Positions 29,304-38,647 of a stretch of DNA of 64,000 bases are shown in pieces. The stretch is from Collimonas arenae (GTDB lineage: Bacteria; Pseudomonadota; Gammaproteobacteria; Burkholderiales; Burkholderiaceae_D): NCBI RefSeq assembly GCF_001584165.1, contig NZ_CP013233.1, positions 4,472,620-4,536,619 on the forward strand. The letters are read 5' to 3'. Position 1 is the first letter of the stretch; the number at the start of each line of letters is the position of its first letter. Made by a program: the position numbers and the translations under genes. The notes under the pieces were generated by a model. The model made no database searches and was not told the origin of the DNA. It saw only the letters and a list, made by a program, of their open reading frames with translations.

Positions 29304-29490
29304 CTGCGGGAGCCGTTCCCGGAGTAATTGTGCATTGAAGCGGTTGTGAGCGGTCACACAGAGTATCATCGCGCCATTCCGCGGCGCTAACGGGGTTGTT
29401 ATGCGATTGTTGCCACCAGGCCCAATCGCAGCCACCCCACCCTCCTGCTTCGCTCGCGTCCACTTCAGTACCCTCACCCCAGGAATCCCC

Positions 29491-31218
29491 ATGACCACCG
29501 AAAGTTTCATTGCGGGCAAAGATGCCTCGCTCGAATCGTCCATCAGTGCGATGCAATCCAGGCTGGACAAGCTCGGCTTCCATATTGAAGAACGCTCGTG
29601 GCTGCATCCTGTGGATGGCGTCTGGTCGGTGCATATCCGCGACCGCGACTGTCCGCTGCTGTTCACCAACGGCAAAGGCGCGTCGGAACAAGCTTCGCGC
29701 GCCAGCGCGCTGGGCGAATTCCTTGAACGCCTGTCCTGCAATTATTTCTGGAACCACTACTACCTGGGCGAAAAGAACGCCGACGCCGCGTTTGTACATT
29801 ACCCGCGCGAAAAATGGTTCAAGCTCAACGACGACAACGAAAGCTGGCCTGACGGCCTGCTGACGCCGGAGCTGCAAAAGTTCTACAACCCCGAAGGCAC
29901 GGTCGAGGCCACCACCCTGGTCGATTACAACTCGGGCAATGAAGAACGCGGCATTTGCGCGATCCCGTACGTGCGCGAGCGCGACGGCGCCACGGTCTGG
30001 TTCCCGGTCAACATTATCGGCAACCTGTATGTCAGCAACGGCATGTCGGCCGGGAATACGCCTGCCGAAGCGCGCACCCAGGCAATCTCGGAAATCTTCG
30101 AGCGCGCCGTCAAGTTCCGCATCATCAAGGAAGGCCTGTGCCTGCCGGATGTGCCACAAGAAGTGATCGCCCGCTACCCGCGCATCGCCGCCGGCGTCCG
30201 CGACCTGCGCGCCGCCGGTTTCGGCATCCTGGTGAAAGATGCATCGCTGGGCGGCAAGTACCCGGTCATGAACGTGACCCTGCTCAATCCGCGCGACCAG
30301 GGTTGCTTCTCCAGCTTCGGCGCCCACCCGCGTTTCGAGATCGCGCTGGAACGTGCGCTGACCGAACTGTTGCAAGGCCGCGCGCTGGATGCGCTGGACG
30401 GTTTCCCTGAACCGTGCTTCGACCTGGAAGAAATCGCGCATTCGCAAAACCTGGAAATCCACTTCGTCGATTCCAGCGGTATCATCGGCTGGAATTTCCT
30501 GCGCGCCACGCCGGATTTCGAATTCCGCGACTGGAATTTCAGCAGCACCACGGCCGAAGACTATGTCTGGTCGGTGGCCGCCATCCACGCTACCGGCCAC
30601 GATATCTACATCGCCGATTTCGACCATCTGGGCGTGTACGCCTGCCGCATCCTGGTGCCTGGCATGTCCGAAATCTATCCGGTGGAAGACCTGGAATGGG
30701 ATAACAGCAGCGCCGGCAACGACATCCGTGAGCCGATCCTTTACCTGTCCGACCTGGACGACGACGAGTGCGTCGACTTGCTGGAAACCTTGAATGAACT
30801 GGGCCTGGCCGACCAACGTCCGGTCGCCGCGCTGATTGGCCTGGCCGCCGATGCCGGCTCGTTGTGGAAAGAGTTGCGCGTCGGCGAACTGAAAACCTTG
30901 CTGGCGCTGGCCATCGGCGATCTCGATGCGGTACGCGAAGGCTGCGACTGGATCCGTCATTTCAACCAGATCAGCGTCGAGCGCCAACTGGTGTATCGCT
31001 GCATCGAAAGCCTGATTGGCTTGGGCGATGCCTCCGCTTATGTCGGATCGCTGCAACACCTGTACAGTGCAGCCACACTGCAGCAAGCCAGGGCCCTGTT
31101 GAACCGCGAACAACGCTTCTTCAGCTTGAATGCACCTGGCCTGAACCTGGAAGGCTGCGACATGCACCAACGCCTGCTGGCTGCCTATGCCAAGCTGAAC
31201 GCCGCCAAACTGGCATAA
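29491..31218 (+). CDS. ycaO: YcaO family protein, E. coli YcaO type
   Basis: The 575-residue protein resembles E. coli YcaO along its length: FIAGKDASLESSI, WSVHIRDRDCPLLFTNGKGAS, GEFLERLSCNYFW, YVSNGMSAGNTPAEAR, ISEIFERAVKF and FGAHPRFEIALERALTELLQGR are the ATP/Mg-binding YcaO motifs. The C-terminal TPR-like helices end the E. coli protein. In E. coli it assists RimO in beta-methylthiolation of ribosomal protein S12. ATG 29491 has AGGA upstream; the longer frame start at 29401 is not needed. No azoline-peptide or other RiPP gene is nearby. Confidence 0.93.
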   Translation: MTTESFIAGKDASLESSISAMQSRLDKLGFHIEERSWLHPVDGVWSVHIRDRDCPLLFTNGKGASEQASRASALGEFLERLSCNYFWNHYYLGEKNADAAFVHYPREKWFKLNDDNESWPDGLLTPELQKFYNPEGTVEATTLVDYNSGNEERGICAIPYVRERDGATVWFPVNIIGNLYVSNGMSAGNTPAEARTQAISEIFERAVKFRIIKEGLCLPDVPQEVIARYPRIAAGVRDLRAAGFGILVKDASLGGKYPVMNVTLLNPRDQGCFSSFGAHPRFEIALERALTELLQGRALDALDGFPEPCFDLEEIAHSQNLEIHFVDSSGIIGWNFLRATPDFEFRDWNFSSTTAEDYVWSVAAIHATGHDIYIADFDHLGVYACRILVPGMSEIYPVEDLEWDNSSAGNDIREPILYLSDLDDDECVDLLETLNELGLADQRPVAALIGLAADAGSLWKELRVGELKTLLALAIGDLDAVREGCDWIRHFNQISVERQLVYRCIESLIGLGDASAYVGSLQHLYSAATLQQARALLNREQRFFSLNAPGLNLEGCDMHQRLLAAYAKLNAAKLA

Positions 31219-31230
31219 TCCGGCAGCGAA

Positions 31231-31578
31231 CTACAATCCCGGTTCGGGCTCGTTGTCGGCCAGTATCTGGGCCACGGCGCCGGTCAGTTGCTCGACCAGT
31301 TCCGGATCCATGTATTGGTATTCATCCGGAATATCCAGCACATGGATCGGTTTGTGTTCCAATAGGCGTCCAAATTCTGCCTTGATCCGGTTTTTGTGTT
31401 TGCTCTCCATGACCAGGATCAGGTCCGCCCAGGCAATATCGGCGGCGCTGATCTTGTGGCGCGCATTCGGGCTGGTTCCCGCCGAACGGGCCTGAATGCC
31501 CGGCTGGCGTCGCCAGACCTGCTCACCGGTGGGGCTGCGCCACTGGTTACGGCTGCAGACAAAGAGTAATTTGGTCAT
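31231..31578 (-). CDS. Low-molecular-weight phosphotyrosine phosphatase-like protein
   Basis: The 115-residue protein starts with LLFVCSRNQWRSPTGEQVW, an LMW-PTP P-loop variant (C-x5-R intact, CSRNQWR) and is shorter than canonical 150-residue LMW-PTPs. The later Asp-Pro general acid motif is replaced by DIPDEYQYMDPEL. A phosphatase function is plausible but unproven. It lies tail to tail with ycaO, 12 bases apart. Confidence 0.78.
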   Translation of the reverse strand: MTKLLFVCSRNQWRSPTGEQVWRRQPGIQARSAGTSPNARHKISAADIAWADLILVMESKHKNRIKAEFGRLLEHKPIHVLDIPDEYQYMDPELVEQLTGAVAQILADNEPEPGL

Positions 31579-31717
31579 TGATCCCGGTCGTTGATCTTGC
31601 TCATTTTTCGATTTGCCGTTGCAGGCAATTCATTTGTTTTGATTTAATTTGATTTAACAACATGCTGCATGGGACGCCGCTCTTTTCGTCCTTGTACCAT
31701 TCTGCTACATTTCCGCC

Positions 31718-32434
31718 ATGCCTAAACTGACCCTAGACCGAATCCTGCAATCGCAAGGCTTCGGCAGCCGCAAATATTGCCGCGAATTAATTGAAGATGG
31801 CGAAGTCGCCATCAACGGCGAAGTCGTGACCGACTACAAAGCCATGCCCGATACCGAGGGCTTGGTGTTCACGCTGTTCGACGAAGAATGGACCTATCGC
31901 GAGCACGTCTATATCGTGCTCAACAAACCTTCCGACATCGAATGTTCACGCAAACCGAGCCATCATCCCGGCGTGCTGAGCATCCTGCCCGAACAGTTCA
32001 GCTGGCGCGATGTGCAGCCGGTTGGCCGGCTCGACCACGACACCACCGGCCTGCTGCTGATGTCGGACGACGGCAGCTTCATCCACGCCCAATCGTCGCC
32101 GAAGCGCCATGTGCCGAAGCTGTATGTCGCCACTACGCATGATCCGGTGACGGAGGAACTGGTGCAAAGCCTGCTGGCCGGCGTCAAATTGCACGATGAG
32201 CCACAGCCCCTGGCCGCCGTCAGCTGCCGCAAGGTGGGCGAACATGAAGTCGAAATCGTGCTGGAACAGGGCAAATACCATCAGGTAAAGCGCATGCTGG
32301 TCGCCGCCGGCAACCATTGCACCGCCTTGCGCCGCACTGCGATTGGCGGCCTGACGCTGGATTCATTGGAACTGGAATTAGGCGAATGGATTTACCTGGA
32401 GCCGGAGCACCTGGCGTTGCTGGTACCGACTTAA
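31718..32434 (+). CDS. rsuA: 16S rRNA pseudouridine(516) synthase
   Basis: The 238-residue RsuA-family protein has an N-terminal S4 domain (LDRILQSQGFGSRKYCRELIEDGEVAING, partly quoted) and the catalytic core with the Asp in GRLDHDTTGLLLM, then GKYHQVKRMLVAAGNH. RsuA specificity is supported by overall length and the short N-terminal S4 domain. It is convergent with argB across a shared terminator. Confidence 0.92.
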   Translation: MPKLTLDRILQSQGFGSRKYCRELIEDGEVAINGEVVTDYKAMPDTEGLVFTLFDEEWTYREHVYIVLNKPSDIECSRKPSHHPGVLSILPEQFSWRDVQPVGRLDHDTTGLLLMSDDGSFIHAQSSPKRHVPKLYVATTHDPVTEELVQSLLAGVKLHDEPQPLAAVSCRKVGEHEVEIVLEQGKYHQVKRMLVAAGNHCTALRRTAIGGLTLDSLELELGEWIYLEPEHLALLVPT

Positions 32435-32441
32435 GATATAA

Positions 32442-32473
32442 AAAAAGCGCAAGGCCCGAACCTTGCGCTTTTT
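32442..32473. terminator. Bidirectional terminator between rsuA and argB
   Basis: AAAAAGCGCAAGG and CCTTGCGCTTTTT form perfect 13-base arms with a 6-base loop, flanked by A and T runs on the two sides. Confidence 0.93.
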
Positions 32474-32494
32474 GTTTCCAGTCCTCGCAGCAGC

Positions 32495-33397
32495 TTAGTG
32501 CGAGCGGATCATGGTGCCGAAAGCCTGCTCGGTCAACACTTCCAGCAACAGCGAGTGCTCGATGCGCCCATCGATGATGTGGACGGTGTTGACGCCCGAC
32601 TTGGCGGCATCCAGTGCCGACGAAATCTTCGGCAGCATGCCGCCGGAGATGGTGCCGTCCTTGAACATTTCGTCGATCTCGCGTGCCGACAGGTCGGTCA
32701 CCAGATTGCCCTGCTTGTCTTGCACGCCGGCGATGTTGGTCATCATGATCAACTTTTCGGCATGCAGGATTTCGGCGATCTTGCCGGCCACGACGTCGGC
32801 ATTGATGTTGTAGGCCTGGCCGTCGGCGCCAAAGCCGATCGGCGAGATGATCGGGATGAAGGCATCGTCCTGCAGCGCCTTGACCACCGCCGGATTGATC
32901 GCTTCGATTTCACCGACGTAGCCGATGTCGAGGAATTCGCCCGGCTTTTCCCGGTCCGGCATGCGGTATTTGCGGGCGCGGATCAAGCCGCCGTCCTTGC
33001 CGGTCAGGCCCACTGCCTGGCCGCCGTAATGGTTGATCAGCATCACGATATCCTGCTGCACTTCGCCGCCCAGCACCCACTCCACCACTTCCATGGTTTC
33101 TTCGTCGGTAATCCGCATGCCTTGCACGAAGGTGCCTTGCTTGCCGATTTTCTTCAGCGCGTTGTCGATTTGCGGACCGCCGCCATGCACCACCACCGGG
33201 TTCATGCCGACCAGCTTCAGCAAAATCACGTCGCGCGCGAAACCGTGTTTCAGGCGTTCTTCAGTCATTGCATTGCCGCCGTATTTGACGACGATGGTTT
33301 TTCCGTGGAATTGACGGATGTATGGTAACGCCTCGGCCAGAATTTCTGCTTTGATTCCTGGGGCAACGTTGGCAAGATTGTTGGTCAAATCGGCCAT
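32495..33397 (-). CDS. argB: Acetylglutamate kinase
   Basis: ArgB phosphorylates N-acetylglutamate in arginine synthesis. The 300-residue amino-acid-kinase fold protein has [43 protein letters not shown] and [13 protein letters not shown]. The N-terminal helix ahead of the core is typical of the arginine-inhibited hexameric form. It is a single gene here; the start at 33397 is the first ATG. Confidence 0.96.
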   Translation of the reverse strand: MADLTNNLANVAPGIKAEILAEALPYIRQFHGKTIVVKYGGNAMTEERLKHGFARDVILLKLVGMNPVVVHGGGPQIDNALKKIGKQGTFVQGMRITDEETMEVVEWVLGGEVQQDIVMLINHYGGQAVGLTGKDGGLIRARKYRMPDREKPGEFLDIGYVGEIEAINPAVVKALQDDAFIPIISPIGFGADGQAYNINADVVAGKIAEILHAEKLIMMTNIAGVQDKQGNLVTDLSAREIDEMFKDGTISGGMLPKISSALDAAKSGVNTVHIIDGRIEHSLLLEVLTEQAFGTMIRSH

Positions 33398-33957
33398 GAA
33401 CAGTCCTACAAGAGATTTCTGATCGGCTGCCTGAGGGGAATCGCGGCCCGGCAGGATACCGGCGGCTAACGACCCGTGGCGGAGGCTGGGACCTGAGACA
33501 GCTTGTCAGAAGAAAGTAAAAGGGTGCAAAGACTGCAACTCGGTGGAGTCATAAATCGCTGCGCAATGGATCAGCGCGATTTTACATGGAAATGCGCCAA
33601 ATTAGGTGCGACAACCCGGCCATTCCTTGCATGTTGTTGCGTAAGCATATGCTAGGGTCTGTTAACATTTAATTTAGGAGTGCGAACGTGCGGCAGGCGT
33701 TGCGTGCCTAGCGCGACGACGCGACGTAGCGGTGCTACGGCAAGGAGCGGAGGCCGCCCCGAGCAACAACGGCATGCGACACTTGCCGCCTTTCCCGAAG
33801 GGTTCAAGTCAAAGAGTGCGCTGGCTGCGTTGCATGGTGCAAATAATAGCCGCGCCACTGCAACATTTCGGGAGTTTGTTTTTTACCTTAATAACAACAC
33901 CCCCCGATCAAACCCAGTCAATTTCCAGACATCAACTTACGCTAAAGGATCAACGTA
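33398..33957. other. 560-base gap with structured, G/C-rich element
   Basis: No gene is supported here. The part from about 33656 to 33860 starts with GGTCTGTTAACATTTAATTTAGG and continues as a G/C-rich segment with a perfect hairpin CGTAGC-GGT-GCTACG (33725-33739) and several shorter inverted repeats. Short frames of 68-100 residues exist on both strands but have no ribosome-binding site or recognisable domain. It could be a repeat element or a structured leader of the Cys-rich gene downstream; a search for copies would decide. Confidence 0.4.
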
Positions 33958-34149
33958 ATGGCGCAATGCCCCATCTGTCGTCGGGAATTTTCCTGCGGCG
34001 CCGCTCAACACTCCGAGCAGCCGTGCTGGTGCAGCCAGTTGCCGCCGCTCCCGAGCGTCACTGCCGCGACTACCGCCCAGTGCTATTGTCCCGACTGCCT
34101 GCAGCGCCTGCTGCAATCGTCCAGGCCAAAGGATGGCCAGCAGGCTTAG
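33958..34149 (+). CDS. Cysteine-rich CWC family protein
   Basis: The 63-residue protein has CPICRREFSC, PCWCSQLP and CYCPDCLQRL, the conserved Cys pairs of the CWC family, likely a small zinc-binding protein. AAAGGATCAACGTA precedes the ATG. It overlaps the convergent SPOR gene by 4 bases at the stop codons. Function is unknown. Confidence 0.85.
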   Translation: MAQCPICRREFSCGAAQHSEQPCWCSQLPPLPSVTAATTAQCYCPDCLQRLLQSSRPKDGQQA

Positions 34150-34843
34150 TGACAGCTGCGTACTTCCTGAGCGGGAAAATCCGCCTTGATCTTGTCGAAG
34201 GCGGATTTCGATGCGCCGCCGAGGTCACGTAGCTGGAACGCCACCTTGGTCGAACTGGCGTTGCGGCTGCCGACCTTGGCGCCGGTCAGGCCACGCTTGG
34301 CCAGGTTGGCCACCTGCTTCTGGGCTGCTTCGTCGGTCTTGAAGATCCCCAGTGAAATGCCGAAGCGCAAAGGGCTGCTGTCCTGGATCACGAAAAAATC
34401 GCTGATTCCGAGCCGGCGCAGATCGTCTGCCTTCTTGTCGGCCGCTTCCTTGCTGCCCAGGGATGGCAGGTACACCATGTGGCTTGCCACTTCCTGAACG
34501 TCACGCCGGGCGAATTTGATGCTCGGCGTCAGCTCAGCCAGTTGACTCGAAAGCGGCGTGCCTCGGCAGCATTGAAATTGCCGATTTCGGTACAGGCCAC
34601 CGGTGCAACATCGGCAACCTGAGGTGGCGCGCTGTCGTTGCTCGCGGCGGCAGCCGGCGTGGAAGCCGCTGCGGCGACAGGGACGGCGTCCGCCGTCAGC
34701 AGCTTGATCTTGTCGGCCTGCAGTTGTTTGCCTACGCGGGCCGGCTCGCGGCCGTCGCTGTAGAGCGCACCGAGATAGCCGCGCTCGGCGGCAAACAAGG
34801 CGGCATTCGCCAGTAACAGCAGCCAGAAGATGAGTTTCAGCAT
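34146..34843 (-). pseudogene. SPOR-domain protein, single-base frameshift
   Basis: The repaired product is about 232 residues: an N-terminal membrane helix (LIFWLLLLANAALFAAERGYL), an Ala/Pro-rich linker and a C-terminal SPOR domain (VYLPSLGSKEAADKKADDLRRLG, partly quoted) that would bind denuded peptidoglycan at the septum. The first frame stops after EARRFRVNWLS; the other reads SSQLAELTPSIKFARRD. Adding one base to the AAA at 34550-34552 joins them. It overlaps the end of coaX by 7 bases, as in the birA-coaX-SPOR operon. Confidence 0.85.
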
Positions 34844-35625
34844 AATTGGGTCGAAAGATGTGTCGCCGCGGTTTGCAGGCCGATTAGTACCAGATTATCA
34901 ACTGTTTCGTGCTCTATCGACAGATATGGTGCAATCAATGCCGCCGAGCCGCCCGCCACGATACAGCGTATTTTGCCGTCCGGATACTGCCGCGCCTGCA
35001 TCGCCACCGCACGTTCGATGGCGCCGACCTGGGCGTTGATGCAGCCGCTGATGATAGCGTCGTCGGTATTGTCGGCAAACAGTGCAGTCACCTCTACGTG
35101 CTCGCGGATGTGCGGCAGCTGAGCGGTGCTGCGCGCTAGCGACGTAGCCATCAAACCCAGGCCCGGCAGGATCATGCCACCGGCAAACAAGCCGTCGGCG
35201 CTGACGGCATCGATAGTGGTAGCAGTACCGCAGGTGGCGACGATCAATGCCTGCTGTGGGAACAGGCGTTGCGCGCCAAGCGCTGCGGCAAAACGGTCGC
35301 AACCGAGCTGCGCCGGTTGTCGATAGCCGTTGCGCAGCGCGCCCAGTTGCAGCGGCGAGGCAAACCAGTTGACCGGCGCTTGCGCACCAACGCTCGCCTC
35401 AAGCACAGCCTGCAGCCGTTCGTGCAATTGCGCGCCGGCTACGTTGGAGACCAACACGCGGGACACCGCCAAGCGGCTCCAGCGCGCGCCCAGTTCCATG
35501 AGTTCAGAATGCGCGGCCGAACCGCTCTCCAGCCATACCCCGGGCGCTTGTGCCTCAGTTGAAGGAAGCGGCGCGCTGGCCCATTTGATGCGGGTGTTAC
35601 CAACATCGATCAAGAGCATCGTCAT
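34837..35625 (-). CDS. coaX: Type III pantothenate kinase
   Basis: CoaX catalyses the first step of CoA synthesis. The 262-residue ASKHA-fold protein has DVGNTRIKWA, the GCDRFAAALGA segment and VATCGTATTIDAV, all typical of the type III enzyme. It starts 3 bases after the birA stop codon. A second ATG lies 6 bases downstream (35619). Confidence 0.94.
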   Translation of the reverse strand: MTMLLIDVGNTRIKWASAPLPSTEAQAPGVWLESGSAAHSELMELGARWSRLAVSRVLVSNVAGAQLHERLQAVLEASVGAQAPVNWFASPLQLGALRNGYRQPAQLGCDRFAAALGAQRLFPQQALIVATCGTATTIDAVSADGLFAGGMILPGLGLMATSLARSTAQLPHIREHVEVTALFADNTDDAIISGCINAQVGAIERAVAMQARQYPDGKIRCIVAGGSAALIAPYLSIEHETVDNLVLIGLQTAATHLSTQLC

Positions 35626-35628
35626 GGT

Positions 35629-36501
35629 TCAGTCTTCTTTCGGGCGCAGGGAAATGTCGCCGGCCATGATGGCAATCGGCGCGCTGCCGTGGTCGGTCTG
35701 CAGCAATAGCCTGCCGATATGATCGATGCCCAGCGCCTGGCCTTCATGCAGGGTCTGGCCCTGATCCAGGATCACTACCTGCTGGCCGGCAAAGGCATGC
35801 AGGCGATTCCAGCGCTCGACAAAGGCTGCCAGGCCTTCGCTCTCGAATTGCTGCATGTTGCGGGCCAACGCCGTCAGCAACGAAGCCAGCAGCAAGTCGC
35901 GGTCCTGCGCCGCCGCCGATGGCAGGTTGGCGGTGCTGCGGCCTATCTGTTGCTGCAACTGTTCGGAAATCGCGATATTGAGGCCGATGCCGATCACCGC
36001 CCACACCTGCTTGTCCTGCGTGGGCGCGGTTGCGGTTTCGATCAGGATTCCAGCCAGTTTGCGGCCGCCCTGCAACACATCGTTCGGCCATTTCAATTGC
36101 ACCGTGACGCCGAAATCGGCCAAGGTCTCGGCAATCGTCACGCCGACCGCCAGCGGCAGCCCAACCAGCGCCTGCAACGGACAGGAAAACGGCCAGGCCA
36201 GCGAAAACGTCAGCGCCGCCGACGGTGCACTCAGCCAAGGCCGGCCGGCACGACCGCGGCCGGCGGTTTGCATCTCGGCCGCCAGCAGGGTCGGCGCCGT
36301 TAGCGCCGGCGACGATTTGCCGCCGGCATTGTCGAACGCATTGTTGATCGAAACCCGCGCCAGCAGATCGGCATTGGTGGAACCGGTTTCGGCCACCACT
36401 TCAATCCGGCAATGCTCGGCATGATGGCCGGCAAATGCGGCAATGCGCGCTGCCGACAATGGCGTCGCGAAAGAATATGGGACAAAAGATTGGGCGGTCA
36501 T
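35629..36501 (-). CDS. birA: Biotin--[acetyl-CoA-carboxylase] ligase
   Basis: BirA makes biotinyl-AMP and biotinylates carrier proteins. The ~290-residue protein has the biotin-site GSTNADLLAR, AGRGRAGRPW, and KWPNDVLQGGRKLAGILIE. There is no N-terminal repressor HTH, so it is a monofunctional ligase. ATG 36501 (MTAQSF) is used; ATG 36510 is an equal alternative and neither has a clear ribosome-binding site. Upstream of the coaX/SPOR genes in one operon. Confidence 0.93.
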   Translation of the reverse strand: MTAQSFVPYSFATPLSAARIAAFAGHHAEHCRIEVVAETGSTNADLLARVSINNAFDNAGGKSSPALTAPTLLAAEMQTAGRGRAGRPWLSAPSAALTFSLAWPFSCPLQALVGLPLAVGVTIAETLADFGVTVQLKWPNDVLQGGRKLAGILIETATAPTQDKQVWAVIGIGLNIAISEQLQQQIGRSTANLPSAAAQDRDLLLASLLTALARNMQQFESEGLAAFVERWNRLHAFAGQQVVILDQGQTLHEGQALGIDHIGRLLLQTDHGSAPIAIMAGDISLRPKED

Positions 36502-36686
36502 GCCGCGCATTGTAGCGGGATGCGGGTTGCGATGAAATGGGTTAGCCTGACGTCAGGCGTAAGTTAGCGGTCACTACAGCGATTTTCGCCGGTAAATTGA
36601 CAATCCGGCTGCCGGATTTCACCTTCCCTGCTGTTTTTGCACCGCCCGCAATAGTGCGAATGGTAATTCTCCCTTAAACTGATGCG

Positions 36687-37806
36687 ATGCCGAATTCCGA
36701 TTCCTCGACTCCCATTCTCGACCTGACCGATGGCAACCTGATCGCCGCGCGCGGCAACTGGCAGGTACACGCGCTGACGCAACCAGGCGTGATCAAGGCG
36801 ATCCAGGGCAAACTGAAGAGCCTGGCGGGCCGTGACGGCTTGCGCTGGGACTTGTCGCACATCGGCACCCTGGACCATATCGGCGCCCAACTGCTGTGGA
36901 ACGCCTGGGGCAAGGCGCGGCCGCCGCAATTGATCGTGGCGCCGCAGCACCGCGATTTCTTCCAGCGCCTGGACGCCGCAGGTGCGCTGGCGTTACCGCC
37001 CAGGCCGCCGCGACAACGTCTATTCAACCGCATCTATGACATCGGCAGCACGATGCTTGACCACGTGTCCGGCTTCATCACGCTGCTCGGTCAACTGATG
37101 CTGGATTTCCTGCGCATGCTGCAAATCCCGCACCGGGCGCCGTGGAAAGAGATTTCCGCCAATATCTATCATGTCGGCTACCAGGCTTTGGCATTACCGC
37201 ACTGGTGGGTTTCCTGATCGGCGTGGTGCTGTCTTTCCTGTCGGCGCAACAGCTGCATACTTTCGGCGGTGACATCTACCTGGTCAACATTCTCGGCATG
37301 AGCATCATCCGCGAACTGGGGCCGTTGCTGGCGGCGATCCTGGTGGCCGGCCGTTCCGGTTCGGCGATTACTGCGCAGCTGGGCGTGATGCGCGTCACGG
37401 AAGAACTCGATGCGATGCTGGTGATGGGCCTGCCGCACGGCTTCCGGCTGATCCTGCCACGCGTGCTGGCGTTGCTGGTGGCGATGCCGCTGCTGGTGAT
37501 CTGGACCGATGCGATTGCACTGATCGGCGGCATGGTGGCGGCCCAGTTGCAACTGGGCTTGTCGCCGACCTATTTCCTGCAGCAGTTGCCGAATGCGGTG
37601 CCGCTGCCCAACTACCTGATCGGACTCGGCAAGGGGCGGTGTTCGGCGGCCTGATCGCGATGGTTGCCTGCTACTTCGGCCTGCGCATCGAACCGAATAC
37701 CGAGAGCCTCGGCCATGGCACCACGACATCAGTGGTCAGCGCGATTACCATTGTCATCGTCGCCGATGCGGTGTTTGCAATCATTTTCAGCGGTGTGGGA
37801 TTCTGA
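36687..37806 (+). pseudogene. mlaE: MlaE-type ABC permease with N-terminal STAS domain, two frameshifts
   Basis: The repaired protein is about 373 residues: an N-terminal STAS/MlaB-like domain (WDLSHIGTLDHIGAQLLW) and the MlaE permease (VGFLIGVVLSFLSAQQLHTFGG, SIIRELGPLLAAILVAGRSGSAI, partly quoted). Reading passes through three frames: QALALP to GITALVGF at 37190-37191 (GG, one G missing) and GKGRCSAA to AVFGGLIA at 37633-37636 (GGGG, one G missing). The last part ends in IIFSGVGF. The stop overlaps the mlaF start (TGATG), and the ABC and MCE genes follow. Confidence 0.85.
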
Positions 37807-38588
37807 TGGATAACACACAGGCGAACGTGCAACCCATTATCGAAATCGACAAGCTGTGGACCCAGTTCGGCCAGACCGTGATTCACCAGGATCTCGACCT
37901 GAGCATCAATGCCGGCGAAATCGTCGGCCTGGTAGGCGGCTCCGGCTCCGGCAAGACCACGCTGGTGCGCCAGGTTTTGGGACTGAACCGGCCCACCAAA
38001 GGCACCGTCAAAGTATTCGGCGTCGACGTCAGCAAGGCCGATGTCGATCAAATGTACTCGCTGCAAAATCGCTGGGGCATGTTGTTCCAGCAAGGCGCTT
38101 TGTTTTCGGCGCTGACGGTGCTGGACAACGTAGCGTTGCCGATGCGCGAACTGCGCGCGCTGCCGGACAGCCTGATCCGCGATGCAGCGCTGCTGAAGCT
38201 GCAGATGGCGGGTATCGGTCCTGAACATGCGTTGAAGATGCCATCCGATCTGTCGGGAGGCATGATCAAACGGGTGGCATTGGCGCGAGCGTTGTCGCTG
38301 GAACCAGAACTGCTGTTCCTGGATGAACCGACCGCGGGACTCGATCCGGCATCGTCGGCGGCATTCATCGAGTTGATCCGTTCGCTGCACAAGGACATGC
38401 ACCTGACCGTCGTGATGATCACGCACGACCTGGAACCATTGCTGGCGCTATCGACCAAGATTGCCGTGCTGGCCGACAAGCACGTGATCGCCTACGACAC
38501 GCCGGAAAAGGTGATGAAAGTGCATCATCCGTTTATTACTTCATTTTTTCTCACAGCCCGCAATGTCGAACACGATACATGCGGCTGA
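37806..38588 (+). CDS. mlaF: MlaF-type ABC transporter ATPase
   Basis: The 260-residue ABC ATPase has Walker A GGSGSGKTT, a Q-loop (FQQGALF), the signature LSGGM and Walker B LLFLDEP, plus the H-loop MITHD. These match MlaF-type lipid transport ATPases rather than sugar or amino-acid importers. It sits directly behind mlaE and ahead of an MCE gene, forming an intermembrane lipid-transport operon. Confidence 0.92.
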   Translation: MDNTQANVQPIIEIDKLWTQFGQTVIHQDLDLSINAGEIVGLVGGSGSGKTTLVRQVLGLNRPTKGTVKVFGVDVSKADVDQMYSLQNRWGMLFQQGALFSALTVLDNVALPMRELRALPDSLIRDAALLKLQMAGIGPEHALKMPSDLSGGMIKRVALARALSLEPELLFLDEPTAGLDPASSAAFIELIRSLHKDMHLTVVMITHDLEPLLALSTKIAVLADKHVIAYDTPEKVMKVHHPFITSFFLTARNVEHDTCG

Positions 38589-38647
38589 CAACTTGCCGCC
38601 AGCCTTGGCAGTAGTGCATTGCCGCTGGTGCAACGATAGGAAGTCTT

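Noticed and set aside
29293-31170. 625-residue open frame on the minus strand, antisense to ycaO
   Set aside because: The plus strand encodes a clear YcaO homologue over the same bases. The antisense frame has no motif or ribosome-binding site and is a result of high G/C codon use.
29491-31218. Possible azole/thioamide natural-product cluster because of YcaO
   Set aside because: Sequence is of the E. coli YcaO type with no precursor, partner protein or exporter genes nearby.
33680-33958. Short frames of 68-100 residues on both strands in the argB-CWC gap
   Set aside because: No ribosome-binding site, no domain, and overlapping frames on both strands; treated as a structured non-coding element.
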